A DNA stretch of 64,000 nt from Brevundimonas vesicularis NBRC 12165 (GTDB lineage Bacteria; Pseudomonadota; Alphaproteobacteria; Caulobacterales; Caulobacteraceae): assembly GCF_001592205.1 (NCBI RefSeq), contig NZ_BCWM01000018.1, positions 1 through 64,000 of the forward strand, in the 5' to 3' direction. The translations under genes and the position numbers were made by a program. Shown here piece by piece: positions 10,786 through 18,738 of the stretch. Under the pieces are notes generated by a model. It was not told where the DNA came from. It saw nothing but the letters and a program-made list of their open reading frames with translations, and ran no database searches. Each line of letters starts with the position of its first letter. Within the stretch, counting starts at the first letter, position 1.

Positions 10786-11900
10786 ACCCGTAGCGGCATC
10801 AGCACATACTGAACGCCCGGATCGCCCGGATCGAGCACCAAGGTCGGGGAGGCCGGGTCGGCGAAGCGGAAGGCGGCGTTTTCGCCGGTGATCTGGCCGG
10901 CGACGTCCAGCAGATAGCGGGCGTTGAAGCCGATCTCGAACGGTTCGTCGGAATAGCCGATCTCGACCTCTTCCTCGGCCTGGCCGGCTTCCATGTTGCG
11001 CACCGTCAGCTTCACGCGGTCGTTGTCGAACGCCAGTTTCACCGAACGGCTCTTCTCGGCCGAGATGGTGGCGACGCGGTCGACGGCCTTGGCGAACAGG
11101 GCGTTGTCGATGTCGGCCTGTTTGTCGTTGCCGCGCGGAATGACGCGCAGATAGTCGGGGAAGGCGCCGTCGATGACTTTGGACGTCAAGGACGCCTCAC
11201 CCATGGAGAAGCGGATTTTCTGGGCCGAGACGGTGACTTCGACCGGGCCGCCGGCGTCGTCCAGCAGGCGACGGACCTGATCCACGGTCTTGCGCGGCAC
11301 GATCACGCCGGGGCCGCCGGCCGCGCCCTCAGGCGCCGGGGTCTCTGCCAGGGCCAGGCGGTGGCCGTCGGTGGCGACGGCGCGCAACAGCGGAATGCCA
11401 GCCTCGGCGACCGTGTGCAGATACAGGCCGTTCAGATAGTAGCGCGTTTCCTCGGTCGAGACCGCGAACCGGGTCTTGTCGATCAGGCGGGCCAGATCCT
11501 CCTTGGGCAGGACATACGAGGCGCCGGCGCTGTCAGTGGACATCACGGGGAAGTCGCCGGCCGGCAGGACCGGCAGGTTGAAGCGCGACCGGCCGGCCGA
11601 GACGACCAGGCGCGGATCGTCGCCCGAATAAAGCAGCGAGACCTCGGCGCCTTCCGGCAGCTTGCGCACGATCTCGTACAGGGTGTGGGCGGGGGCCGTG
11701 ATCTGACCCTCGACCTGAACCTGGGCCTCGGCCTCGTCCACCATTTCCATGTCCAGATCGGTGGCGGCGAAGGCCAGCCGGTCGCGGCCCGCGCTCAGCA
11801 GGACGTTGGACAGGATCGGAATGGTGTTTCGACGTTCGACGACGCTCTGCACGTGGCCCAGGGCCTTCAGGAGCGCGGATCGTTCGATGGTCAGCTGCAT
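10782..11900 (-). CDS. dnaN: DNA polymerase III subunit beta (sliding clamp)
   Basis: The clamp forms a ring dimer around DNA and tethers polymerase III. The start MQLTIERSALLKAL is the conserved beginning; a frame extending ten codons upstream has no family support. The resulting 372 residues equal the usual length. Three repeated clamp domains can be followed: VERRNTIPILSN in domain 1, the FAVSTEETRYYLNG segment in domain 2, and the C-terminal [10 protein letters not shown], which closes the family. The stop overlaps the start of the PH-like membrane gene. dnaA lies 109 bases upstream on the same strand. Confidence 0.97.
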   Translation of the reverse strand: MQLTIERSALLKALGHVQSVVERRNTIPILSNVLLSAGRDRLAFAATDLDMEMVDEAEAQVQVEGQITAPAHTLYEIVRKLPEGAEVSLLYSGDDPRLVVSAGRSRFNLPVLPAGDFPVMSTDSAGASYVLPKEDLARLIDKTRFAVSTEETRYYLNGLYLHTVAEAGIPLLRAVATDGHRLALAETPAPEGAAGGPGVIVPRKTVDQVRRLLDDAGGPVEVTVSAQKIRFSMGEASLTSKVIDGAFPDYLRVIPRGNDKQADIDNALFAKAVDRVATISAEKSRSVKLAFDNDRVKLTVRNMEAGQAEEEVEIGYSDEPFEIGFNARYLLDVAGQITGENAAFRFADPASPTLVLDPGDPGVQYVLMPLRV

Positions 11901-12009
11901 GTCGTCTCGCCCGGCGCGGCCGACTCGCAAGGCGGCTGCGGTTAAGTGACCTGGGACACTAGCGGATTGCGCGGCGGGAGCAACGGGTCAGACCCGCTGC
12001 TCCACAGCT

Positions 12010-13485
12010 TCAGCCCCGCAGCTTGCGTGTCAGGGCCTCGACGTCGCGGGCGATCTGATCGTCCTGCGGCATCAGCTCCTCGATCTTGCGCACGCCGTGC
12101 AGAACCGTGGTGTGGTCGCGTCCGCCGAAACGACGACCGATGTCGGGGTAGGAGCGGGTCGTGTGCTGCTTGCACAGATACATGGCGATCTGGCGCGGGC
12201 GGGCGACCGAACGGGTGCGGCGCTCGCTGAGCAGGTCGGCCTGTTTCATGTTGAAGTGGTCGGCGACCGTCTTCTGAATCTCGTCCACGGTGATGCGGCG
12301 CTCGGGCCCGCCGCGCATGGCCATGCCCAGCAAGATCGAGGCTTCGTCGACCGACACCGACGACAGGCGCGCGCCCGCAGCGGCGGCCAGGGTATTCACA
12401 GCGCCCTCGAGCTCGCGCATCGAGCCGGGGGTGCGGTCCACCAGCTGGGCCAGGACTTCGGGGTTGGCCTCGCCCTGGACGACGCCCAGGGCCGACAGGG
12501 CCTTCAGACGGTTCTGGGCCACGGCGATCTTCAACTCGCGGTCGCCTGCCTCGACCGGGCAGGTCAGGCCGGCGGCGAGGTGGCTGCGCAGGCGCGGCTC
12601 GACCTCGGTCAGGGCCATAGGCGCACGATCGGCCGAGAAGACGATGCGTTTGCCGTCCTCGATCAGGGCGGTCAGGGTCGAGAGCAGTTCTTCCTGGGTC
12701 GACGTCTTGCCGCCCACGAACTGGACATCGTCCAGCAGCAGCATGTCGGCCGAGCGCAGGCTTTCCTTGAAGGCGGCGGTCGAGCGGTCCTGCATCGCCT
12801 TGACGAAGGTGGACAGGAAGCGTTCGGCGGTCAGATAGACGACCTTGGCCTCGGGACGCAGACGCTGCGCCTCCCAGGCGATGGCGTTCAGCAGGTGAGT
12901 CTTGCCGTAGCCATAGGGGCCGCAGAAAAAGACGGGGTTGAAGTGTCCGTCGGCCCAGCTGGCCACCTGTTTGGCGATGGCCAGGGCGAAGGCGTTGCCC
13001 TGACCCTCGACGAAGCTGTCGAACGTCAGGCGATCCTGCAGACCGGCGGCGCGCACCGCGCGGGCGCCGTCAGCGCTGATGGGGGCGGCGGGCGCCATCT
13101 GCGGCGTGGCGGCGAAGGCGGCCAGGCGCGGGGCGGCGTCCACCACATTGCCCGGCATCACGGCTGAGGCCGGCGGGGCCGAACCCACTTCGGCGCGGCA
13201 GCGCACCTCGAGGCGGCGCGACAGGCCGTCCAGGCCCAGCCACAACTCGTTCATGCGACGCAGGGCATTCTTGCGCACCCAGTCGCGAGCATAGGCGGTT
13301 GGGGTGACCAGGATCAGGTGGCCGGCGTTGTCCAGGCGGACGGCCGACGGGGCGATATAGGAGGAGAACGGGCCATCGCCGATTTCAGCGCGCAGGCGCA
13401 CGGACGCCTCGCTCCAGATGCGGTCCGGATCCGTCAGTCCCGACGTCTTCGTTCCGCCTGCCATCGCCGTTGCGCCCCCAACCAT
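12010..13485 (-). CDS. dnaA: chromosomal replication initiator protein DnaA
   Basis: DnaA binds and unwinds the origin. Seen: domain I from about residue 20 (DRIWSEASVRLRAEIG), a proline/alanine-rich linker, the AAA+ domain with Walker A GPYGYGKTH (the usual form is GPVGLGKTH, so two positions differ), Walker B MLLLDDVQF, and domain IV ending with the DnaA-box-binding segment RFGGRDHTTVLHGVRKI. Length is 491 residues. The ATG at 13485 and the ATG at 13464 (beginning MAGGTKTS) are both plausible starts; the second has a GGGGG nine bases upstream. The upstream region carries three GANTC sites, pointing to methylation-dependent control as in Caulobacter. Confidence 0.97.
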   Translation of the reverse strand: MVGGATAMAGGTKTSGLTDPDRIWSEASVRLRAEIGDGPFSSYIAPSAVRLDNAGHLILVTPTAYARDWVRKNALRRMNELWLGLDGLSRRLEVRCRAEVGSAPPASAVMPGNVVDAAPRLAAFAATPQMAPAAPISADGARAVRAAGLQDRLTFDSFVEGQGNAFALAIAKQVASWADGHFNPVFFCGPYGYGKTHLLNAIAWEAQRLRPEAKVVYLTAERFLSTFVKAMQDRSTAAFKESLRSADMLLLDDVQFVGGKTSTQEELLSTLTALIEDGKRIVFSADRAPMALTEVEPRLRSHLAAGLTCPVEAGDRELKIAVAQNRLKALSALGVVQGEANPEVLAQLVDRTPGSMRELEGAVNTLAAAAGARLSSVSVDEASILLGMAMRGGPERRITVDEIQKTVADHFNMKQADLLSERRTRSVARPRQIAMYLCKQHTTRSYPDIGRRFGGRDHTTVLHGVRKIEELMPQDDQIARDVEALTRKLRG

Positions 13486-13563
13486 CTTTGCCCGCCCACC
13501 TTAGAAGAACCATTCCGACCTTCCGCGCTTCAGGGCGATGGTTCAGGGACGACTTCTCCTGCG

Positions 13564-13584
13564 CCGAAAAGCGATGCTTTTCGG
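13564..13584. repeat. palindrome in the dnaA leader
   Basis: The arms CCGAAAAGC and GCTTTTCGG flank GAT. It is about 80 bases upstream of the dnaA start and could be an RNA hairpin, an operator or a copy of a dispersed alphaproteobacterial repeat. Confidence 0.6.
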
Positions 13585-13714
13585 ACGGGGTCTAACCTCT
13601 GAACAGACATCTCCCGCCGACGCGAAACATAGGCCTCGCGCCGTCTTCATCCGTGCTGGGATGGAAGTGCGTTAGAGGCCAAAACTTACGCCGCGAGCCG
13701 GGTGGGTCAACGCT

Positions 13715-13751
13715 GATTCGTTGGTCGATTCGCAGTTAAATTGTTTGACTC
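13715..13751. promoter_or_regulatory. cluster of three GANTC (CcrM-type) methylation sites upstream of dnaA
   Basis: The sites are GATTC at 13715, GATTC at 13727 and GACTC at 13747, within 37 bases. Known: in Caulobacter crescentus the dnaA promoter carries GANTC and is activated by full CcrM methylation. Inferred: the same cell-cycle control operates here. Confidence 0.55.
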
Positions 13752-13834
13752 CGTCAAACCCTGACACCGCTTGGAATTTCGGCCGGATCATGGCTCGACG
13801 ATCGGTGTTTTCGATTTTGACAGTTAGCGACACA

Positions 13835-13872
13835 ACGCAAAACGGCGAAGGAGCTTGCGCGCCTTCGCCGTT
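13835..13872 (-). terminator. Rho-independent terminator of rpsT
   Basis: On the minus strand, arms AACGGCGAAGG and CCTTCGCCGTT form an 11-base stem with a 10-base loop, followed by TTGCGTT. It lies 69 bases after the rpsT stop. Confidence 0.75.
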
Positions 13873-13940
13873 GATATTGCTTTATAATCCCACAACGAAA
13901 CAGCGACAGCTGCTCCGTCCGCTGCTGGATTAATTTTGGC

Positions 13941-14210
13941 TCAGGCGGCCGACAGCTTCTTCAGCTGGGCGGCCAGGCGCGAGACCTTGCGCGAGCCGGT
14001 GTTCTTGTGAACGACGCCCTTGGAGACGGCGCGCATCAGCTCGGACTGAGCCTCGATGAAGGCGGTCTTGGCGACGGCGGCGTCGCCGCCGGCCAGAGCT
14101 TCCTGGAACTTGCGCAGATAGGTGCGGACGCGCGAACGGCGCGCCTTGTTCACTTCGGTACGCGCTTCGATCTTGCGGATCGCCTTGCGGGCGCCGGGGT
14201 TGTTGGCCAT
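13941..14210 (-). CDS. rpsT: 30S ribosomal protein S20
   Basis: The start [13 protein letters not shown] gives 89 residues, the normal length of S20; an upstream in-frame ATG at 14252 would add 14 unrelated residues. The protein is lysine/arginine/alanine-rich and helical, with the conserved SQMRAVSKG-like segment (here [16 protein letters not shown]) near the C-terminus. S20 binds 16S rRNA early in 30S assembly. It is transcribed toward dnaA, an arrangement also found in Caulobacter, but a strong hairpin terminator separates the two. Confidence 0.96.
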   Translation of the reverse strand: MANNPGARKAIRKIEARTEVNKARRSRVRTYLRKFQEALAGGDAAVAKTAFIEAQSELMRAVSKGVVHKNTGSRKVSRLAAQLKKLSAA

Positions 14211-14549
14211 GTCAAACCTTCGAACGGAAAACGCCGCGGAGCACACGTCCACGGCGCGGAAATCTCAAGAGGGCGGGCCTATAGCCGAAAGCCCGGAGGC
14301 GGTCAACGCGGAGTCTTCGTCGCTGGACTCCGAGGTTGGGCCAAGGCGCCGGTTTAAGCGTGTCTTGCGGGCTGCCTTCAGAACGCAACCCAACAGGCTT
14401 TAACGCGTCCTAGCGGACTTTCCGTCGCAGGTTTTTGCGTCGTGTTGAAAGTGCGCAACGCTTTCACTTTGTTCATGAATTGTGTCGTTTTACGGCCATG
14501 TTTGTCCCGTCCTGACAAGGGCTGAAATCATCTCCCGGATCGTCGTTCC
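14211..14549. other. divergent promoter region between rpsT and a TonB receptor gene
   Basis: No gene is seen in these 339 bases. Promoters for rpsT (leftward) and the receptor (rightward) must lie here. Two further GANTC sites occur at 14311 and 14326. The segment near 14450-14520 is AT-richer and is a reasonable place for the receptor promoter. Confidence 0.5.
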
Positions 14550-17147
14550 ATGACCCAGACCGCGCTTCTCCTGCTTGCGCTGGCCCCCGCCGCCGGTGTC
14601 GTCCAGCCTGTTCAGGCCCAAACCAACGCGGCCCAGCCGGTAGAAGCCCAGGCGCAGGTTCAGCAGGAGGAGCCGACGGTCGTTCTGCCGGACGTGGAGG
14701 TGACGGCGGCGCGGCGCGGGGTGGCCTTGGGCGGGCAGGAACCGATCGTCTCTTATGACGCCGCCCAGATCCAGGCGTTCGGCGCGACCAACATCGGCGA
14801 GCTGATCACCCTGCTGGAGGCCCAGACCCGCAGCGCGCGGGGCGGGTCTCCGGTCTTCCTGGTCAACGGGCGGCGTATCTCGGGCTTCCGCGAGATCCGC
14901 GGCATTCCGCCCGAGGCCATCGATCGGTTCGACGTCCTGCCGGAAGAGACCGCGCTGTCCTATGGTTACAGCGCCAATCAGCGGGTGGTGAACATCGTGC
15001 TGAAGGCGGACTTCAAGTCCCTGACCGCCTCGGTCAACGTCAGCCGGCCGGAGCAGGGCGGTCGCACGACCACCGCCAGCGAGAACAACGTCCTGCGCAT
15101 CGCCGGCTCGGACCGCTGGTCTGTCGATATCAACGGCACGACCTCCAACACCCTGTTCGAGACGGAGCGCGACATCGATCGCAGCACGACGGCGGGCGGC
15201 GACAGCGAACTGGCCAACGCCTATCGCACCCTGCTGCCCAAGACGGACGAGCTTTCGGTGTCGGGGACCTACAAGCACGACCTGAACGACAAGGTCGGCA
15301 TGACGCTGAGCGGCAGCGTGGAGGACTCAAACAGCTTCAGCTATCAGGGCCTGCCCAATGTTCAGCTGACCGTGCCGGGGACCAATCCGTTTTCGCCGAC
15401 CGGTCAGGACGTCAATCTGTTCAGCTATCTGGACCTGCCCGGCGCCCTGACGCGCAAGACCGATACGCGCACGGCCGAACTGGGCACGGTGTTCGACGGC
15501 TATGTCGGCGACTGGCGCTGGACGGCGACGGGCGAATACAGCCGCGTCGAAACCGACACCACGACGGGACGAGGCGTGAACGCGACGGCGTTGCGGGCCC
15601 TGATCGCGGGCGATCTGACCGTCAATCCGTTCGGCGACCTGACCGACAGGGCCATCGTCAATCCGCGCGACACCGCCAACTCGGTGGCCCAGACGGCGAC
15701 GGCGGAACTGGTGTTGAACGGGCGTCCCTATGAACTGCCGGCCGGCGACATCACCTCGACCTTCAAGGTCGGGGCCGGTTATCAATCGCTGGATTCCGAG
15801 AGCCTGCGGTTCTCCGAAAGCCTGGGTTCAAGTGTCGCTGTGGATCGATCGCAGTCGCGCAACTCAGGCAGCGTGCAGGCCAACTTCGACCTGCCAATCT
15901 CCAACGTCGAGCGCGGCGTCCTGCCCAAAATCGGCGACCTGTCGGCCAATCTGAACCTGGCCTACCAAGAACTGTCCGACTTCGGCGGCGTATCCTCGGT
16001 CGGGGCCGGGCTGAACTGGTCGCCGGTCGAGCGGCTGTCCTTCTCCGCCAACTATTCCGACGAGGGCAAGGCGCCGACGGTCCAGCAGCTGAACGACCCG
16101 ACGGTATCGACGCCGAATACGCCGGTCTTCGACTTCCGGACCGGCCAGACCGTCGAGATCAACCGCATCACCGGCGGCGATCCCAATCTGCAGGCCGAGG
16201 ATCGGCGTATTCTGAAGCTGGGCATGAACTGGCAGCCGGTGTCGGACAAGGATTTCCGCCTGAACCTGGCCTACACCCGCACCGAAGCGGACAATGAAAT
16301 CTCCAGCTTCCCGGCCATTACGCCCGACCTTGAGGCAGCCCTGCCGGAGCGGTTCATGCGCGCTGATCCTGAACCCGGCGCCGATCCGAACGCGCCCGGC
16401 AATCTGGTGTCCATCGACGCTCGTCCGCTGAACTTCTTCAAGCGCGAGCAGCAGGACGTTCAGTGGGGTTTCAACTTCTCGCGCCCGTTCGGCAAGCCGA
16501 ACCCGGCGGCGGCGGGTGGTCGTGGTCCAGGCGGACGCGGCGGTCCTGGTGGCGGTCCGGGCGGCGGCGGAATGATGATGATGGGCGGACCGGGCGGCCC
16601 CGGCGGCCCCGGCGGAGGCGGGCGGATGCGCGGCGGGCGGGGATCGGGAATGCAGCCTGGCCAAGGCATCTTCAACCTGTCGCTGACCCACACCTGGCGT
16701 GTCCAAGACGAGGTCACCATTCGCGACGGTCTGGCGCCGCTGGACCTGCTGGACGGCGATTCCATCTCCGGCTCGGGCGGTCAGTCGCGCCATGAGGTCC
16801 AACTGCAGACCGGGCTCTCCAGAAACGGCGTGGGCGCCTTCGTCAACGCCAACTGGCGCTCGGGCACGACGGTCAACGGCGACGCGCTGGGTTCGCCCGA
16901 TCTGGACTTCTCGGGCCGGACCACGGTCAATCTGTTCGCCTTCGCCGACCTGACCCAACGCACGTCATGGGTCGAGCGCTTCCCGTTCCTGAAAGGCGCG
17001 CGGATCGGCTTCGGCGTTCAGAACATCTTCGATGACCGCGTCTCGGTGACCAGCAGCGACGGTCAGAGGCCGGTCAACTATCAGCGCGACTACTTGGACC
17101 CGCAGGGGCGCGTCTTCCGCATCAATCTGCGCAAGATCCTCTTCTAG
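14550..17147 (+). CDS. TonB-dependent receptor with a glycine/methionine-rich insert
   Basis: This 865-residue outer-membrane receptor begins with a signal peptide ending near VQAQ (residue 24). A plug domain follows (about 45-150, with VNGRRISG and FDVLPEETALSYGY), then a long beta-barrel ending in an aromatic residue, as expected for BAM insertion (INLRKILF). Residues about 650-703 (16500-16660) form a low-complexity stretch of GGRGPGG-type repeats and four consecutive methionines, probably an extracellular loop. The substrate is not evident and no transporter genes adjoin. Because its start follows a 339-base non-coding region, it is likely transcribed alone. Confidence 0.88.
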   Translation: MTQTALLLLALAPAAGVVQPVQAQTNAAQPVEAQAQVQQEEPTVVLPDVEVTAARRGVALGGQEPIVSYDAAQIQAFGATNIGELITLLEAQTRSARGGSPVFLVNGRRISGFREIRGIPPEAIDRFDVLPEETALSYGYSANQRVVNIVLKADFKSLTASVNVSRPEQGGRTTTASENNVLRIAGSDRWSVDINGTTSNTLFETERDIDRSTTAGGDSELANAYRTLLPKTDELSVSGTYKHDLNDKVGMTLSGSVEDSNSFSYQGLPNVQLTVPGTNPFSPTGQDVNLFSYLDLPGALTRKTDTRTAELGTVFDGYVGDWRWTATGEYSRVETDTTTGRGVNATALRALIAGDLTVNPFGDLTDRAIVNPRDTANSVAQTATAELVLNGRPYELPAGDITSTFKVGAGYQSLDSESLRFSESLGSSVAVDRSQSRNSGSVQANFDLPISNVERGVLPKIGDLSANLNLAYQELSDFGGVSSVGAGLNWSPVERLSFSANYSDEGKAPTVQQLNDPTVSTPNTPVFDFRTGQTVEINRITGGDPNLQAEDRRILKLGMNWQPVSDKDFRLNLAYTRTEADNEISSFPAITPDLEAALPERFMRADPEPGADPNAPGNLVSIDARPLNFFKREQQDVQWGFNFSRPFGKPNPAAAGGRGPGGRGGPGGGPGGGGMMMMGGPGGPGGPGGGGRMRGGRGSGMQPGQGIFNLSLTHTWRVQDEVTIRDGLAPLDLLDGDSISGSGGQSRHEVQLQTGLSRNGVGAFVNANWRSGTTVNGDALGSPDLDFSGRTTVNLFAFADLTQRTSWVERFPFLKGARIGFGVQNIFDDRVSVTSSDGQRPVNYQRDYLDPQGRVFRINLRKILF

Positions 17148-17151
17148 AGGA

Positions 17152-17229
17152 TCACGGCCAGACGGTCGCCAGGGCGATCATCACGACGGCGGCGGCGAGC
17201 GCCAACGGAAAGAAAAAACGGTCGGACAT
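17152..17229 (-). CDS. possible 25-residue single-span membrane protein
   Basis: This short frame encodes a peptide starting MSDRFFFPLAL and continuing through a hydrophobic helix to VWP. It fits a charged N-terminus plus one membrane segment, and similar short FFFPLA-type proteins occur in Caulobacterales. It lies on the minus strand between the TonB receptor and gpmA, with no clear neighbour for an operon. It could be the remnant of a longer protein, since it stops right after VWP. It is too short to rule out chance. Confidence 0.4.
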   Translation of the reverse strand: MSDRFFFPLALAAAVVMIALATVWP

Positions 17230-17346
17230 CGATCTGACCGTTACCCCGACCTGCGCGGCGCGACAAGCGATGGCGAGGCCCGCGAGCCTTGACCGACTTC
17301 GGAGGGCGTCCTACCCCGAAAGGCCGTATTCCGAAGGACCGACCGA

Positions 17347-18060
17347 ATGCCGCGCCTGATCCTGCTCCGCCACGGCCAGAGCCAGTGGAACCTCGAGAAC
17401 CGCTTCACCGGCTGGGTCGATGTCGATCTGACGGCGGAGGGCGAGGCCCAGGCGCGACGTGGCGGCGAACTGATCGCCGAGGCCGGGTTCAAGCCAGCGG
17501 TGATGTTCACCTCGGTCCTGACGCGCGCCCAGCGCACCGGCGCACTGGCGTTGCAGGCGGCGGGCCTGACCGATGTGCCGGTGATCGAGGACTGGCGCCT
17601 GAACGAGCGCCACTACGGAGGTCTGACGGGTCTGAACAAGGCGGAGACGGCCCAGAAGCACGGCGAAGACCAGGTCAAGATCTGGCGCCGCAGCTATGAT
17701 GTGCCGCCGCCCCCGCTGGCCCCTGGCGGCGAGTTCGATTTCAACGCCGACCCGCGCTACGCCGGTAAGGCCATTCCCGACACCGAAAGCCTGAAGACCA
17801 CGCTGGACCGGGTGAAGCCCTATTGGGACGCCGAGATCGCGCCGCGCCTGAAGGCGGGCGAGGACGTGTTGATCGCCGCCCACGGCAACTCCCTGCGCGC
17901 CATCGTCAAACTGCTGTTCAACGTGCCGGACGATCAGATCGTCGGCGTCGAAATCCCCACAGGCAATCCGCTGGAGATCGATCTGGACGGGGATCTGAAG
18001 CCCACCGCCGCCCGCTACCTCGACGCCGCTCGCGCCGAGACATTGCCGACCGCATCATGA
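17347..18060 (+). CDS. gpmA: 2,3-bisphosphoglycerate-dependent phosphoglycerate mutase
   Basis: It interconverts 3- and 2-phosphoglycerate in glycolysis and gluconeogenesis. Seen: the catalytic RHGQSQWN motif with the phosphohistidine at residue 9, the ENRFTGW segment, the [15 protein letters not shown] segment and the second catalytic histidine in [10 protein letters not shown]. The 237 residues are the usual length for the cofactor-dependent enzyme. The stop overlaps the start of the RibD-like deaminase by four bases (ATGA), so the two are translated together. Confidence 0.97.
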   Translation: MPRLILLRHGQSQWNLENRFTGWVDVDLTAEGEAQARRGGELIAEAGFKPAVMFTSVLTRAQRTGALALQAAGLTDVPVIEDWRLNERHYGGLTGLNKAETAQKHGEDQVKIWRRSYDVPPPPLAPGGEFDFNADPRYAGKAIPDTESLKTTLDRVKPYWDAEIAPRLKAGEDVLIAAHGNSLRAIVKLLFNVPDDQIVGVEIPTGNPLEIDLDGDLKPTAARYLDAARAETLPTAS

Positions 18061-18686
18061 GCTGGAGTGAAGCCGACCAGGCCTTCATGGCCCAGGCGAT
18101 CGCCCTGGCGACCGGCCGCATGGGCGAGACCTGGCCCAACCCGGCGGTCGGCTGCGTCATCGTCAAGGACGGCCGGGTCATCGCCCAGGCCGCCACCGCG
18201 CCGGGCGGTCGTCCCCATGCCGAGGAGCAGGCCGTGCCGGCCGCCGGCGCGGATGTCGTGGGCTCGACCGTCTATGTCACGCTCGAACCCTGCGGCGCTC
18301 GGTCGTCCGGCCGCAAGTCCTGCGCCCACTTTCTGACCGAGGCGGGCGTGGCGCGGGTCGTGATCGCCTGTATGGACCCGTCGCCGTTTGCGGCCGGGCG
18401 CGGCACCGAGCGACTGCGCGCACAAGGGCTGACGGTCGAGACCGGCCTGATGTGCGAAGAGGGCGCGGCCCTGTGCGAAGGCTTCCTGCACCGACTGGAA
18501 ACCGGCCGCCCGATGGTGCGCATCAGCGAGGACGGCTCGGGCTTCGACGGCCGGTTCGTCGCCTCGCCCAAGGCCGATCTGGTCACCGAGCTGAAGCGAC
18601 TGGGCGAAGCGGGCTACACGCGCCTGTGGACCGGGCCGGGCGAACTGGCCGAGGCCCTTCAGGCTCAGGGGCTGCTGACCGTCTGA
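18057..18686 (+). CDS. RibD-like cytidine/deoxycytidylate deaminase-fold protein
   Basis: The protein has 209 residues. Seen: the zinc-site motifs H54-A-E56 and P-C79 with a second cysteine C89, plus the NPAVGCVIV segment typical of the riboflavin-pathway deaminase RibD. The RibD reductase domain is absent; the last 60 residues are short and divergent. Known: RibD deaminates the pyrimidine intermediate after GTP cyclohydrolase II. Here the gene sits alone behind gpmA with no other rib genes, so a role in riboflavin synthesis is only one possibility. A stand-alone deaminase or a paralogue with another substrate is equally likely. Confidence 0.8.
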   Translation: MSWSEADQAFMAQAIALATGRMGETWPNPAVGCVIVKDGRVIAQAATAPGGRPHAEEQAVPAAGADVVGSTVYVTLEPCGARSSGRKSCAHFLTEAGVARVVIACMDPSPFAAGRGTERLRAQGLTVETGLMCEEGAALCEGFLHRLETGRPMVRISEDGSGFDGRFVASPKADLVTELKRLGEAGYTRLWTGPGELAEALQAQGLLTV

Positions 18687-18738
18687 GGCGGCTTCGCCGT
18701 TCAAAGGTTTCTTAAGTCAGGGCGCGTAATGTGCCCCG

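Larger units (their letters stand above)
13486..13940. other. dnaA regulatory region between rpsT and dnaA
   Basis: This stretch of 455 bases has no gene. It contains the rpsT terminator (13835-13872), a cluster of three GANTC sites (13715-13751) and a palindrome at 13564-13584. The left part must hold the dnaA promoter and a leader of up to about 230 bases. I saw no full DnaA box and no TTAA-N7-TTAA CtrA pair, so I do not call it an origin. Confidence 0.65.

Noticed and set aside
13486..13940. Replication origin in the dnaA-rpsT gap
   Set aside because: No DnaA box cluster, no CtrA pair and no AT-rich unwinding tract were found; in Caulobacterales the origin is usually near hemE.
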